Origin: Actinacidiphila rubida
GTDB taxonomy: Bacteria > Actinomycetota > Actinomycetes > Streptomycetales > Streptomycetaceae
Length of the DNA stretch: 64,000 bases
Reading direction: 5' to 3'
Assembly: GCF_900110255.1 (NCBI RefSeq)
Contig: NZ_FODD01000001.1
Coordinates: 62,001 to 126,000 of the forward strand
Every line of letters begins with the position of its first letter. Positions within the stretch are counted from its first letter, which is position 1. Both the position numbers and the translations under genes were made by a program. The notes beneath the pieces are model-generated. The model saw only the letters and a list, made by a program, of their open reading frames with translations. It was not told the DNA's origin and made no database searches. Below, in pieces: positions 1 through 9,914 of this stretch.

Positions 1-185
1 CGGTGGCAAGTCCGGCACGCATCGCGCACCTCCCGATGGTGGTGGGCGGGGATATGTCCTGGAATGGGAACTGCTGCACGGCCGAGTATTCTCGCGGGCC
101 GGACGGCTGTCCAAGGCCGGTCCTGCCGCCATCGATACCCGCACGGCATCGACCCTGGACCTCGCACCGACCGGAGCTGGGAGCC

Positions 186-1070
186 ATGCAAGAACCGTTG
201 CTGGACCTGCGGAAAGTCCGCTACTTCGTCGCGGTCGCCGAGCGGCTGCACTTCGGCCGCGCAGCCCTCGATCTCAGGATCAGCCAGCCGGCGCTCTCCC
301 GCCAGGTGCGGCAGCTGGAGCACGACCTCGGCACCGACCTGTTCGTGCGCACCAGCCGCGAGGTGGCGCTGACCCCGGCCGGCGAGCAGCTGCTGCACGA
401 CGGCCACCAGCTGCTGGCCGCCGCCCACCGGGCCAGGGAGCGGGCGCGCCGCGCCGGCGGCCAGGACCGGCTGACCGTCGGGTTCATGCTCGGGGTGCGC
501 CTCGACCCGCTGCTGGAGGCGTTCGGCGGCGCGCACCCGGAAGCCGCCGTCCGCCTGGAGCGCCTGCGCTGGTGGAACCACGGCGAGGCGCCGCGCGACG
601 GCCGGGTCGACGTCGGGGTGATCCGGCTGCCCGTGCGGTCGGCGGAGGGCCTGCGGATGCTGACGCTCGGTCAGGAACGGCTGGTCGCGGCGGTGCCCGC
701 GGAACACCCGCTGGCCGGACGGCCCTCCGTGCCGATCACCGCGTTCGCCGACGAGCCGGTGCTGCGGTACGCCGACGCCGGGCCCGCGTGGAACGCGTTC
801 TGGACGGTCGACCCGCGTCCGGACGGCACCCGGCCCGCCGCCGGGCCCGAGGTGCGGGACATGGAGGAGATCCTCGCGTACGTGCGGGCCGGCAGCGGCG
901 TCGCGTTCCTGCCCGAGACCGTGAGCGCGGCCTTCGCCCGGCCGCACATCGCCTACGTGCCGGTGTCCGGCGTGCCGGCCGGAACCGTGGTGCTGGCCTG
1001 GCCGGTGGCGCGCCCCACCGAACTCACCCGGGCCTTCGTCGACACCGTGCGGGCCTTCACCCAGCCCTGA
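186..1070 (+). CDS. LysR-family transcriptional regulator
   Basis: A 294-residue protein with an N-terminal winged helix-turn-helix (about residues 7-66, including RISQPALSRQVRQLE) followed by a LysR-type effector-binding domain. The reading frame is open from the window edge, but ATG at 186 is preferred because a purine-rich GGAGCTGGGAG lies just upstream and the HTH starts directly after it. LysR proteins usually control a nearby gene or their own promoter; the gene upstream is outside the window, so the target is unknown. The effector cannot be predicted. It converges on ppa with a strong terminator between them. Confidence 0.9.
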   Translation: MQEPLLDLRKVRYFVAVAERLHFGRAALDLRISQPALSRQVRQLEHDLGTDLFVRTSREVALTPAGEQLLHDGHQLLAAAHRARERARRAGGQDRLTVGFMLGVRLDPLLEAFGGAHPEAAVRLERLRWWNHGEAPRDGRVDVGVIRLPVRSAEGLRMLTLGQERLVAAVPAEHPLAGRPSVPITAFADEPVLRYADAGPAWNAFWTVDPRPDGTRPAAGPEVRDMEEILAYVRAGSGVAFLPETVSAAFARPHIAYVPVSGVPAGTVVLAWPVARPTELTRAFVDTVRAFTQP

Positions 1071-1074
1071 GACG

Positions 1075-1118
1075 GCGGCGGGCGGTGCGGGACCGTGAAG
1101 GCCCGCACCGCCCGCCGC
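1075..1118. terminator. Bidirectional hairpin terminator between LysR gene and ppa
   Basis: A perfect 17-bp inverted repeat (arms 1075-1091 and 1102-1118) with a 10-nt loop lies between two convergent genes. It can serve both strands. There is no U-tract, as is common in high-GC actinomycetes. Confidence 0.85.
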
Positions 1119-1133
1119 ACGCGGTCCGCCGGC

Positions 1134-1628
1134 TCAGTGGCCGTGGCCGCTCTCCTTCAGACGGCGGAAGGACTCCTCGATCTCGGCCTCGGCCTCGGCG
1201 CGGCCGACCCAGTCCGCGCCCTCGACGGACTTGCCGGGCTCCAGGTCCTTGTAGACCTCGAAGAAGTGCTGGATCTCCAGCCGGTCGAACTCGCTGACGT
1301 GGTGGATGTCGCGCAGGTGCTCGACGCGCGGGTCCGACGCCGGCACGCAGAGCACCTTGTCGTCGCCGCCGGCCTCGTCGGTCATCCGGAACATGCCGAT
1401 CGCGCGGCAGGTGATCAGGCAGCCCGGGAACGTCGGCTCGTCCAGCAGCACGAGCGCGTCCAGCGGGTCACCGTCCTCGCCCAGGGTGTTCTCGACGAAG
1501 CCGTAGTCCGCCGGGTAGCTGGTCGAGGTGAAGAGGCGGCGGTCCAAGCGGATACGACCGGTCTCGTGGTCCACCTCGTACTTGTTCCGCGAACCCTTCG
1601 GGATCTCGATCGTGACGTCGAACTCCAA
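1134..1628 (-). CDS. ppa: Inorganic pyrophosphatase (family I)
   Basis: A 164-residue soluble enzyme hydrolysing pyrophosphate to two phosphates, which pulls biosynthetic reactions forward. The family I signature [11 protein letters not shown] lies at about residues 52-62, and the early [11 protein letters not shown] and YPADYGFVE blocks carry the conserved Lys, Arg, Glu and Tyr active-site residues. Length matches actinobacterial single-domain enzymes. The C-terminus is His-containing (GHGH). It is transcribed away from the peptidase gene at 1671, with a 42-nt gap, so the two promoters overlap closely. Confidence 0.95.
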   Translation of the reverse strand: MEFDVTIEIPKGSRNKYEVDHETGRIRLDRRLFTSTSYPADYGFVENTLGEDGDPLDALVLLDEPTFPGCLITCRAIGMFRMTDEAGGDDKVLCVPASDPRVEHLRDIHHVSEFDRLEIQHFFEVYKDLEPGKSVEGADWVGRAEAEAEIEESFRRLKESGHGH

Positions 1629-1670
1629 GGCCCTACTCCTCCATGATCAGCGCACAGTGCGGGTGGTTAA

Positions 1671-3086
1671 GTGTCTCCCACGCATAGGGGTGGTCGCGAA
1701 AGGGGCTGGTCGGCGGTGCCGCTCGGCAGAACGTGGCAGATCGTGGCGGGGTCGGCCGCGATAGGTCTGGCAGTGGCCGTCGGGGCGGTGGCCGCGGCCG
1801 GCCCGTGGGAGTCAGGCCAGCGTACGGCGGAGCGGGACTTCGCCGCCGCCAGGGACCGTCAACTGGACGCCGCCGCGCGCCCGGTGGCCACCCGCCACCC
1901 GGCCCCGCCGCCGGCCGCCGCGCCGGTGCTGCGGGCGGCCGGTGCGGCGCAGCCGCAGGCCGCGGGTGCCGACGGCACGCTCGCCGGCCGGCTGGACGCG
2001 ATCATGGCGAGCCCGGACCTGGGGCCGGTCCGCACCGGGGCCGTGATCGACGTCACCACCGGGCGCCTGCTGTACGGCCACCGCGCGACGACCGCGAGCA
2101 CCCCCGCGTCGCTGACCAAGATCGCCACCGCGGTGGCCGCGCTCGGCACGCTCGGGCCCGCGCACCGGCTCTCCACCACCGTCGTGACCACCGCGCCCGG
2201 CACGATCGTGCTGGTCGGCGGCGGCGACCCCACGCTGGAGCTCAGCGGGCTCGCCGACGACACCGCCGCCGCGCTCAAGGCCCGTGGCGTGGCGTCGGTG
2301 CGGCTCGCCTACGACACCTCGTTCTTCGCCGGGCCGGCGCTGCACCCCATCGGCTACAACGAGAACCTCGCGCCGGTGACCGCGCTGATGGCCCGCGAGG
2401 GACGCCTGGACGGGAGTTCCGCCGGGCCCGCGGACCGCGCCACCGACCCGGCCGGCGCGGCCGCGGCGACCTTCGCGCAGCTGCTGCGGTCCCGCGGTGT
2501 CGCGGTGAAGGGCCTGCCCGCGGCCGGCTCGGGCGCCGGCGGCACGCAGCTGGCCGTGCACCGGTCCGTGCCGCTGTCCGACCTGGTCGAGCGGATGCTC
2601 ACCAACTCCGACAACGACATCGCCGAGGCGCTGGCCCGGCAGGTGGCCCGGGCGACGGGCCGGCGCGCGGACTTCGCGGGCGGCGCGGCGGCGATCCGCG
2701 GGGCGCTCGCGCGGTACGGCGTGCCGCTCGGCGGCGCGGTGTTCTCGGACGGGTCCGGGCTGGACCACGAGGACGCGCTGTCGCCGGTGACGCTGGCGCG
2801 GCTGCTCGCCCTGGCCGGGGCGCCCGGCCACCCCGAGCTGCGGCCGGTCCTCACCGGCCTGCCCGTCGCGGCGTTCACCGGCACGCTCGCGTCGCGCTTC
2901 CACGGCTCCGCCGGGGCGGGACTCATCCGCGCCAAGACCGGCACGCTGACCGGCACCAACACGATCGCCGGCACCACCGTCCTCCCGGACGGCCGCGTCC
3001 TCGCGTTCTCCTTCATGACGCAGGGCGCCGCCGCCCCCCTCCCCGCCGAATCCACCCTCGACCACCTGGCCACCACCCTCACCTGA
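1671..3086 (+). CDS. dacB: D-alanyl-D-alanine carboxypeptidase/endopeptidase (PBP4 type, S13)
   Basis: A 471-residue extracytoplasmic serine peptidase of cell-wall peptidoglycan. A transmembrane or signal anchor spans about residues 24-43. The three penicillin-binding motifs are present: SLTK (Ser147-Lys150), SDN (313-315) and KTG (422-424). The spacing from SxxK to SDN is shorter than in E. coli PBP4, as usual for actinobacterial members. GTG at 1671 is used; GTG at 1716 would also keep the anchor. It heads a run toward the zincin, tilS, hpt and ftsH, a gene order I recall as conserved in Streptomyces. Confidence 0.9.
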   Translation: MSPTHRGGRERGWSAVPLGRTWQIVAGSAAIGLAVAVGAVAAAGPWESGQRTAERDFAAARDRQLDAAARPVATRHPAPPPAAAPVLRAAGAAQPQAAGADGTLAGRLDAIMASPDLGPVRTGAVIDVTTGRLLYGHRATTASTPASLTKIATAVAALGTLGPAHRLSTTVVTTAPGTIVLVGGGDPTLELSGLADDTAAALKARGVASVRLAYDTSFFAGPALHPIGYNENLAPVTALMAREGRLDGSSAGPADRATDPAGAAAATFAQLLRSRGVAVKGLPAAGSGAGGTQLAVHRSVPLSDLVERMLTNSDNDIAEALARQVARATGRRADFAGGAAAIRGALARYGVPLGGAVFSDGSGLDHEDALSPVTLARLLALAGAPGHPELRPVLTGLPVAAFTGTLASRFHGSAGAGLIRAKTGTLTGTNTIAGTTVLPDGRVLAFSFMTQGAAAPLPAESTLDHLATTLT

Positions 3087-3842
3087 CCCCGCCGGGCCCT
3101 GTGCGGGCGCGAGCAACCGGCCGCGGGCCGGTGGTCCGGATCAGGCCGATCTGCCCCTTCGGGGCGGTGGGCGGAGTGCGGCGCGGCTGCGGCTGTTCGC
3201 GTTGAGGGCGCCCCCGGACGGAGTCTGGGGGACCCCGCGCCCCTGATGGGGCGCAGGCTTCTTCCGGGGTTCGCCTTGCGCGGGCGAAGGGCAACCCTCC
3301 AGGGGCGCGGGGTCCCCCAGCCTTCGGCCGGGAGGTGCCCCCAGCGCGAGCAACCGGCCGCGGGCCGGTGGTCCGGATCGGACCGTTCTGCCCCTTCGGG
3401 GCGGTGGCGGGGTGCGGCGCCGATGTGGGCGAGGGCAACCCTCCAGGGGCGCGGGGTCCCCCAACCTTCGGCCGGAAGGTGCCCCCAGCGCGAGCAACCG
3501 GCAACCGGCCACCGGCCGGTGGTCCGGAGCGGACCGATCTGCCCCTTCGGGGCGGTGGCGGGGTGCGGCGCCGATGTGGGCGAGGGCAACCCTCCAGGGG
3601 CGCGGGGTCCCCCAACCTTCGGCCGGAAGGTGCCCCCAGCGCGAGCAACCGGCAACCGGCCACCGGCCGGTGGTCCGGATCGGACCGATCAGCCCCTTCG
3701 GGGCGGTGACGACGCGCGGGCCCGCGCGGGCTGCGCCTCGCCCCGGCCGCCCGACGGGGCAGGTCCCGGCGAACGGTTCGCCGGGGTAGGCCGCGCTCGG
3801 GGAGGGGGCCCCTCCTCGGGGAGGGGATGCCAGGAATGAGCG
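3087..3842. repeat. GC-rich intergenic repeat cluster (hairpin element plus tandem units)
   Basis: A 756-nt stretch without a credible gene. It holds a long imperfect inverted repeat (3206-3244 against 3301-3340), then tandem units starting at 3337, 3481 and 3632. The first unit is 144 bp, the second 151 bp; the 7-bp difference is an extra GGCAACC. Each unit contains GCCCCTTCGGGGC (a 5-bp stem, TTC loop), and the second and third also hold the palindrome CCACCGGCCGGTGG. The same element recurs at 21.3-21.8 kb. Overlapping open frames on both strands are low-complexity shadows. Confidence 0.85.
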
Positions 3843-3884
3843 GTGGGAACCCCCAAAGCGGGAGCGGCAACGTACCGTGAAGGC

Positions 3885-5051
3885 ATGACGAGCATCGGTG
3901 CACCCGAGATGGTCGACTGGAACCTCGCCGTGGCGACAGCCACGCGCCTCACTCGTCCGGGCCCGGACGTCAGCCGCGACGAAGCCCGCCGCATCGTCGC
4001 CGAGCTCCGCCAGCACGCCCAGGACTCCGAAGCGCACGTCCGCGCGTTCACCCGGATGTACGGCGACGGCGAGGAGGAGGGCGCGCCGCACGGCACCCCC
4101 GTGCTCATCGTCGACCGCCCCGGCTGGGTGAAAGCCAACGTCGCCGGCTTCCGCGAGGTCCTGAAGCCGCTGCTCGGCAAGATGCAGGCCCGCAGGCCCG
4201 GCGGGGCCGGCGGCGCCGTCCTCGGCACGGTCGGCGGCAAGGTGACCGGCGTCGAGGTCGGGATGCTGCTGAGCTTCCTGTCGTCCCGGGTCCTCGGCCA
4301 GTACGAGACCTTCGCCCCGGCGACCCGCGAGCTGCCCGCCGGGCCGGTGAAGCCCGCGCCGGGCTCCTCCCGGGCCGGCCGCCTGCTGCTCGTCGCGCCG
4401 AACATCGTCCACGTCGAGCGCGAGCTGGACGTGGACCCGCACGACTTCCGCCTGTGGGTGTGCCTCCACGAGGAGACGCACCGCACCCAGTTCTCGGCCG
4501 TGCCGTGGCTGCGCGACCACATCGAGGGCGAGATCCAGGGGTTCCTGGGCGAGACCGACCTCGACGCGTCCACCGTGATCGAGCGCGTCCGCGAGGCCGT
4601 CCAGTCGTTCTCCGGCACGCCGTCCGCGGACGACGAGCCGTCCGACGACGGCCGCAGCCTCGTCGACCTGGTGCAGACGCCCACCCAGCGGGAGATCCTC
4701 GGCCGGATCACGGCCGTGATGTCGCTGCTCGAAGGGCACGCCGACTTCGTGATGGACGGCGTGGGGCCCGAGGTGGTGCCCTCGGTGGGGGAGATCCGGG
4801 AGAAGTTCACGCAGCGCCGGGCCAGCGGTGCCGGCCGCCTGGACCAGGCCCTGCGCCGGCTGCTCGGCCTCGACGCCAAGCTGCGCCAGTACCGCGACGG
4901 CGAGCGCTTCGTGCGGGCCGTGGTCGAGCGGACCGGCATCGACGGCTTCAACCGGGTGTGGACCTCGCCCAACACGCTGCCGACCAAGGCGGAGATCGCC
5001 AAGCCGGCGGACTGGATCGCCCGCGTGCACGCCGGGCGCGCCGAGTCCTGA
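3885..5051 (+). CDS. Zinc-dependent metalloprotease (zincin_2 / DUF2342 family)
   Basis: A 388-residue predicted metallopeptidase with HEETH (HExxH) at residues 195-199 and a downstream EGHADFVMD block that supplies the third zinc ligand in this family. Homologues are sometimes labelled coenzyme F420 biosynthesis-associated, but a real role is not established. There is no signal peptide, so it is probably cytoplasmic. ATG at 3885 is chosen, with purine-rich GTGAAGG before it; the frame extends 14 codons further upstream without a better site. It precedes tilS, separated by 273 nt in which I see no gene. Confidence 0.85.
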   Translation: MTSIGAPEMVDWNLAVATATRLTRPGPDVSRDEARRIVAELRQHAQDSEAHVRAFTRMYGDGEEEGAPHGTPVLIVDRPGWVKANVAGFREVLKPLLGKMQARRPGGAGGAVLGTVGGKVTGVEVGMLLSFLSSRVLGQYETFAPATRELPAGPVKPAPGSSRAGRLLLVAPNIVHVERELDVDPHDFRLWVCLHEETHRTQFSAVPWLRDHIEGEIQGFLGETDLDASTVIERVREAVQSFSGTPSADDEPSDDGRSLVDLVQTPTQREILGRITAVMSLLEGHADFVMDGVGPEVVPSVGEIREKFTQRRASGAGRLDQALRRLLGLDAKLRQYRDGERFVRAVVERTGIDGFNRVWTSPNTLPTKAEIAKPADWIARVHAGRAES

Positions 5052-5324
5052 CCGCGCGGGCCCGCGCCCGGGGGACCGGGCCGGGCCCGGTGCGTCCCCG
5101 CCCAGGGGAGGCCCGTTCCTACCGGCCCGCCGTTGCCGGGTCCCCGTCCGGAGGACCCGTGCGGCCGTTCCGGGCCCCCGGTTCACCCGTCCGAGGGACC
5201 GTAGCGGAGGGGTGGCGCGTGCGATGCTCGGGTAATGCCCCGTCTTCTGTCACCATCTGAACACCCTGCGTCATTCCCCTTGCTCACAGCAGCCCCTCAC
5301 AGCCTCCCCAGGAGGGATCCGGAC

Positions 5325-6320
5325 ATGGGACCCCATCCCACGGTCGCGGCGATACGCCTGGCGGTCCGCCGCGTCCTGCACGACATCGTCACCGCGTCCC
5401 CCGAGCCGCACCCGCTCGTGCTGGCCGCGTGCAGCGGAGGCGCCGACTCCATGGCGCTGGCCGCCGCCCTCGCCTTCGAGGCGCCCCGGCTCGGCGTGCG
5501 CGCCGGTGCCGTCACCGTCGACCACGGCCTGCAGGCCGGTTCCGCCCTGCGCGCCGAGGAGGTCGCCGGGCGGCTGCGCACCCTCGGCCTGGACCCGGTG
5601 GACGCCGTCGGCGTCACCGTGGGCCGCCAGGGCGGGCCCGAGGCCGCCGCGCGCGACGCCCGCTACGCCGCCCTCGACGCCACCGCCGAGCGCCGCGGCG
5701 CCTCCGCCGTGCTCCTCGGCCACACCCGCGACGACCAGGCAGAAACGGTGCTCCTCGGGCTCGCCCGCGGCTCCGGCATCCGCTCGCTGTCCGGCATGGC
5801 CGCCGTCTCCGGCACCGGCGGCCGCTACCGCCGCCCGTTCCTGCTGCTGGACCGCGACACCGTGCGCCAGGGCTGCCTGGCCCAGGGCATCACCGTGTGG
5901 GAGGACCCGCACAACCACGATCCGGCCTACACCCGCTCCCGGGTGCGGCACGAAGCGCTGCCGATCCTGGAGAAGTCCCTCGGCAAGGGCGTCGTCGAAG
6001 CCCTCGCCCGCACCGCCCAGCTGTCCCGGGACGACGCCGACGCCCTCGACCAGTGGGCCGCCGACGCCGAGGCCGACGCGGCCGGCGACGACGGCAGCCT
6101 GGACGCGAAGCGGCTGCACGCGCTGCCCGCCGCGGTCCGTCGCCGTGTCCTGCGCCGCGCCGCGATCGCCGCGGGCTCCCCGCCCGGCTTCCTGTTCGCC
6201 CGGCACATCGAGGAAGTCGACCGCCTGGTGACCGGCTGGCACGGCCAGAAGGCGCTCAACCTGCCGGGCGCCGTCTCCGTGCGCAGGTCGAATGGCAGAC
6301 TGTTCTTCTCGCCGTCGTAG
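5325..6320 (+). CDS. tilS: tRNA(Ile)-lysidine synthetase
   Basis: A 331-residue ATP-pyrophosphatase that converts cytidine 34 of the CAU anticodon of tRNA(Ile) to lysidine, letting it read AUA. The PP-loop SGGADS is at residues 37-42, followed by VDHGLQ and [11 protein letters not shown], both typical of TilS. A short C-terminal substrate-binding domain ends in [16 protein letters not shown] at 5325 is supported by GGAGGG eight bases upstream; the frame opens 30 codons earlier. It is followed by hpt after 36 nt, a widespread bacterial pairing. Confidence 0.93.
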   Translation: MGPHPTVAAIRLAVRRVLHDIVTASPEPHPLVLAACSGGADSMALAAALAFEAPRLGVRAGAVTVDHGLQAGSALRAEEVAGRLRTLGLDPVDAVGVTVGRQGGPEAAARDARYAALDATAERRGASAVLLGHTRDDQAETVLLGLARGSGIRSLSGMAAVSGTGGRYRRPFLLLDRDTVRQGCLAQGITVWEDPHNHDPAYTRSRVRHEALPILEKSLGKGVVEALARTAQLSRDDADALDQWAADAEADAAGDDGSLDAKRLHALPAAVRRRVLRRAAIAAGSPPGFLFARHIEEVDRLVTGWHGQKALNLPGAVSVRRSNGRLFFSPS

Positions 6321-6356
6321 AGCCGCAGGGCCGCAGACCTAGGGACGTACCGCGCA

Positions 6357-6911
6357 GTGAACGAGAAAGACATGGGCGCCGACCTCGAGAAGGTGCTCAT
6401 CTCCAAGGCAGAGATCGACGCGAAGCTGAAGGAGCTGGCCGCCGAGATCGACCGGGACTACGCGGGCAGGGACCTGCTGATCGTGGGTGTGCTCAAGGGC
6501 GCCGTCATGGTGATGGCGGACCTGGCCCGCGCCCTGTCCAGCAACGTCACGATGGACTGGATGGCGGTGTCCTCCTACGGCGCCGGCACGAAGTCCTCCG
6601 GGGTCGTCCGCATCCTCAAGGACCTCGACACCGACATCGCCGGCCGCGACGTCCTGATCGTCGAGGACATCATCGACTCCGGTCTGACGCTGTCCTGGCT
6701 GATCAGCAACCTGGGCTCGCGTGGACCGGCCTCGCTCGAGGTGTGCGCGCTGCTGCGCAAGCCGGAGGCCGCGAAGGTCCGGATCGACGTCAAATACACT
6801 GGTTTCGACATCCCCAACGAGTTCGTCGTGGGGTATGGCTTGGACTACGCCGAGAAGTACCGCAATCTCCCGTTCGTCGGCACCCTCGCACCGCACGTCT
6901 ACGGCGGCTGA
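6357..6911 (+). CDS. hpt: Hypoxanthine phosphoribosyltransferase
   Basis: A 184-residue purine-salvage enzyme that attaches PRPP ribose-5-phosphate to hypoxanthine or guanine. The PRPP-binding loop IVEDIIDSGLT lies at residues 101-111, and the late KYTGFDIPNEFVVGYGLDY block forms the purine pocket. GTG at 6357 is used; an ATG five codons on is possible. It sits between tilS and ftsH, the classic tilS-hpt-ftsH order. Confidence 0.95.
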   Translation: MNEKDMGADLEKVLISKAEIDAKLKELAAEIDRDYAGRDLLIVGVLKGAVMVMADLARALSSNVTMDWMAVSSYGAGTKSSGVVRILKDLDTDIAGRDVLIVEDIIDSGLTLSWLISNLGSRGPASLEVCALLRKPEAAKVRIDVKYTGFDIPNEFVVGYGLDYAEKYRNLPFVGTLAPHVYGG

Positions 6912-7139
6912 CCGCCCCGGGCCGTTCGGCGCGGACTGTGGACCCGCTGTGGGGAACCCACACCGGTCCTCCGCCGTTGGAGCAGGGGAAAGCGGGATTG
7001 TTAACGGTCGGCGGCAACCTCGGGTGACAATGCTGAGGTACCGTCCGAAGGTCGGGTCAATACACCGGATGCACGCGGCGCCATCAGGCGCCGGTGCCTC
7101 ACTGTGGCAGGAGGGACGGGGCGTGATCGCCCCGCATGG

Positions 7140-9188
7140 ATGGACGTGAAGCGCTATTTCCGTGGGCCAGTGATGTGGATCGTGCTGGCTGTCCTCGCCG
7201 TGGTCGTGCTGATGCAGGTCGTCGGATCCGGCGGCGGCTACAAGACGGTGGACACCGGCGCGGTCGTGCACGCGATCGACACCAACCAGGCCAAGTCCGC
7301 CGAGCTGACGACCGGAGACGACAACTCCATCAAGGTCCAGCTCAGGGACGGCGTCAAGATCGAGGGCAGCAGCAAGGTCAGGGCCAGCTACATCGGCAAC
7401 CAGGGCTCCGACCTCGCCAACCACCTCCAGGCGATCGTCAACGGCCAGGTCAAGGGTGTGACCCTGCCTGACAAGTACACGGTCACGCAGTCCAAGCAGA
7501 ACGCCTTCGTGGGCATCCTGCTGTCGCTGCTGCCGTTCGTGCTGATCGTGGTGGTGTTCCTCTTCCTGATGAACCAGATGCAGGGCGGCGGTTCGCGCGT
7601 CATGCAGTTCGGCAAGTCCAAGGCGAAGCTGATCACCAAGGACACGCCGAAGACCACGTTCGCCGACGTCGCGGGCTGCGACGAGGCGGTCGAGGAGCTC
7701 CAGGAGATCAAGGAGTTCCTGCAGGAGCCGGCGAAGTTCCAGGCGGTCGGCGCCAAGATCCCCAAGGGCGTGCTGCTCTACGGCCGCCCGGGTACCGGCA
7801 AGACCCTGCTGGCGCGGGCCGTGGCCGGCGAGGCGGGCGTGCCGTTCTACTCGATCTCCGGTTCCGACTTCGTCGAGATGTTCGTCGGTGTCGGTGCCTC
7901 CCGGGTCCGCGACCTGTTCGAGCAGGCCAAGGCGAACGCCCCGGCGATCGTCTTCGTCGACGAGATCGACGCCGTCGGCCGGCACCGCGGTGCGGGCCTC
8001 GGCGGCGGCCACGACGAGCGCGAGCAGACCCTGAACCAGCTGCTCGTCGAGATGGACGGCTTCGACGTGAAGGGCGGCGTGATCCTGATCGCCGCCACCA
8101 ACCGGCCCGACATCCTCGACCCGGCGCTGCTGCGCCCGGGCCGCTTCGACCGGCAGATCGCGGTGGACCCGCCGGACCTCCAGGGCCGCCTGGAGATCCT
8201 CAAGGTGCACCAGAAGGGCAAGCCGATCACGCCGGACGTCGACCTCATGGCCGTCGCCCGCCGCACCCCCGGCTTCACCGGCGCCGACCTGAGCAACGTG
8301 CTCAACGAGGCCGCGCTGCTGACCGCCCGCAGCGACAAGAAGCTGATCGACAACAGCATGCTCGACGAGGCCATCGACCGCGTGGTGGCCGGTCCGCAGA
8401 AGCGCACCCGGATCATGTCGGACAAGGAGAAGAAGATCACCGCGTACCACGAGGGCGGACACGCCCTGGTCGCGGCGGCCTCTCCCAGCTCCGACCCGGT
8501 CCACAAGGTGACGATCCTGTCCCGCGGCCGCGCCCTGGGCTACACCATGGTGCTGCCCGACGAGGACAAGTACTCCACCACGCGCAACGAGATGCTGGAC
8601 CAGCTCGCCTACATGATGGGCGGCCGGGCCGCGGAGGAGCTCGTCTTCCACGACCCGACCACCGGCGCCTCGAACGACATCGAGAAGGCCACCACCACCG
8701 CTCGCGCCATGGTCACGCAGTACGGCATGACCGAGCGGCTGGGCGCGATCAAGTTCGGCTCCGACAACTCCGAGCCGTTCCTGGGCCGTGAGATGGGTCA
8801 CCAGCGCGACTACTCGGAAGAGGTCGCCGGGCTGGTCGACGAGGAGGTCAAGAAGCTCATCGAGACGGCCCACAACGAGGCCTGGGAGATCCTGGTGGAG
8901 AACCGGGACGTCCTGGACAACCTCGTGCTGGCCCTGCTGGAGCGGGAGACGCTGAACAAGGAGGAGATCGCCGAGATCTTCGCCCCGATCGTCAAGCGTC
9001 CGCCGCGTCCCGCATGGACGGGCTCCTCGCGGCGCACCCCCTCCACCCGGCCGCCGGTGCTCTCGCCGAAGGAGCTGGCGCTGACCAACGGCTCCCAGCC
9101 CGCCAACGGCAACGGCCCGACGCCGGTCTCCACCACCAAGCCGGCCGAGCCGGTGGATCTGCCGGAGGACGGCTCCTCCGACAGCTGA
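7140..9188 (+). CDS. ftsH: ATP-dependent zinc metalloprotease FtsH
   Basis: A 682-residue membrane AAA protease that degrades misfolded and short-lived membrane and cytoplasmic proteins. Two transmembrane segments lie at about 11-28 and 122-144 around a small extracytoplasmic domain. The AAA module has Walker A (215-222), Walker B IVFVDE (270-275) and the second region of homology near [20 protein letters not shown]; the zinc site HEGGH is at 437-441. Walker A reads GRPGTGKT where the family normally has GPPGTGKT. The ATG at 7140 matches the family N-terminus MDVKRYF, but the best ribosome site (GGAGGG, about 7110) lies 24 nt upstream, so an unusual leader or an earlier GTG at 7104 is possible. 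Confidence 0.95.
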   Translation: MDVKRYFRGPVMWIVLAVLAVVVLMQVVGSGGGYKTVDTGAVVHAIDTNQAKSAELTTGDDNSIKVQLRDGVKIEGSSKVRASYIGNQGSDLANHLQAIVNGQVKGVTLPDKYTVTQSKQNAFVGILLSLLPFVLIVVVFLFLMNQMQGGGSRVMQFGKSKAKLITKDTPKTTFADVAGCDEAVEELQEIKEFLQEPAKFQAVGAKIPKGVLLYGRPGTGKTLLARAVAGEAGVPFYSISGSDFVEMFVGVGASRVRDLFEQAKANAPAIVFVDEIDAVGRHRGAGLGGGHDEREQTLNQLLVEMDGFDVKGGVILIAATNRPDILDPALLRPGRFDRQIAVDPPDLQGRLEILKVHQKGKPITPDVDLMAVARRTPGFTGADLSNVLNEAALLTARSDKKLIDNSMLDEAIDRVVAGPQKRTRIMSDKEKKITAYHEGGHALVAAASPSSDPVHKVTILSRGRALGYTMVLPDEDKYSTTRNEMLDQLAYMMGGRAAEELVFHDPTTGASNDIEKATTTARAMVTQYGMTERLGAIKFGSDNSEPFLGREMGHQRDYSEEVAGLVDEEVKKLIETAHNEAWEILVENRDVLDNLVLALLERETLNKEEIAEIFAPIVKRPPRPAWTGSSRRTPSTRPPVLSPKELALTNGSQPANGNGPTPVSTTKPAEPVDLPEDGSSDS

Positions 9189-9229
9189 GCGGGTTCCCCG
9201 CCGGCCCCCGGAGGGCAAGGAATGCAGGT

Positions 9230-9261
9230 CGCGGCCCCAAGGTTCTAACCTTGGGGCCGCG
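9230..9261 (+). terminator. Strong hairpin terminator after ftsH
   Basis: A 15-bp perfect stem (9230-9244 and 9247-9261) closed by a two-base CT gap lies between ftsH and folE and is followed by GCCTTT. It separates the housekeeping run from folE. Confidence 0.9.
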
Positions 9262-9305
9262 GCCTTTGTAGGACGGCCACACTCTGGAACAGGAACGAGA
9301 CGCCG

Positions 9306-9914
9306 ATGACCGATCCCGTGACCCTCCTCGGTGCCACCCCGGCCGGGGAGTTCGACGAGAAGCGGGCCGAGGCCGCAGTGCGCGAGCTGCTCATCGCGGT
9401 GGGCGAGGACCCCGACCGCGAGGGACTGCGTGAGACGCCGGCCCGTGTGGCCCGGGCCTACCGCGAGATATTCGCCGGGCTGTGGCAGCAGCCTGAGGAC
9501 GTCCTGACCACCACCTTCGACCTCGGGCACGACGAGATGGTGCTGGTGAAGGACATCGAGGTGATGTCCTCCTGCGAGCACCACCTGGTGCCGTTCGTCG
9601 GCGTCGCGCACGTCGGCTACATCCCGTCGACCAGCGGCAAGATCACCGGCCTGTCGAAGCTGGCCCGGCTGGTCGACGTGTACGCCCGCAGGCCGCAGGT
9701 GCAGGAACGTCTCACCACGCAGATCGCGGACGCCCTGATGACCATCCTGGAGCCGCGCGGCGTGATCGTGGTCGTGGAGTGCGAGCACATGTGCATGACC
9801 ATGCGCGGGGTGCGCAAGCCCGGCGCCAAGACCCTGACGTCGGCGGTGCGCGGCCAGCTGCGGGACCCGGCCACGCGCTCCGAGGCGATGAGCCTCATCA
9901 TCGGCCGGGGCTGA
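9306..9914 (+). CDS. folE: GTP cyclohydrolase I
   Basis: A 202-residue enzyme catalysing the first step of tetrahydrofolate synthesis, GTP to 7,8-dihydroneopterin triphosphate. Zinc ligands are visible as Cys90 and His93 in [10 protein letters not shown] and Cys163 in [11 protein letters not shown]. Length is normal for a bacterial type I enzyme. The rest of the pathway (folP, folB, folK) lies 3.4 kb downstream, interrupted by the esterase/MprF-like pair. Its last 17 bases overlap the 3' end of the convergent esterase gene. Confidence 0.96.
   Translation: MTDPVTLLGATPAGEFDEKRAEAAVRELLIAVGEDPDREGLRETPARVARAYREIFAGLWQQPEDVLTTTFDLGHDEMVLVKDIEVMSSCEHHLVPFVGVAHVGYIPSTSGKITGLSKLARLVDVYARRPQVQERLTTQIADALMTILEPRGVIVVVECEHMCMTMRGVRKPGAKTLTSAVRGQLRDPATRSEAMSLIIGRG

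Noticed and set aside
3246-3839. Small proteins encoded in the repeat cluster
   Set aside because: The frames are repeats of the same Pro/Arg/Gly-rich peptide, open on both strands, with no ribosome site or family match.
6339-9788. A 1149-codon open frame on the minus strand across ftsH and folE
   Set aside because: It is the antisense shadow of two clearly conserved genes in very GC-rich DNA and is low-complexity (His/Arg/Val/Gly-rich) with no domain.
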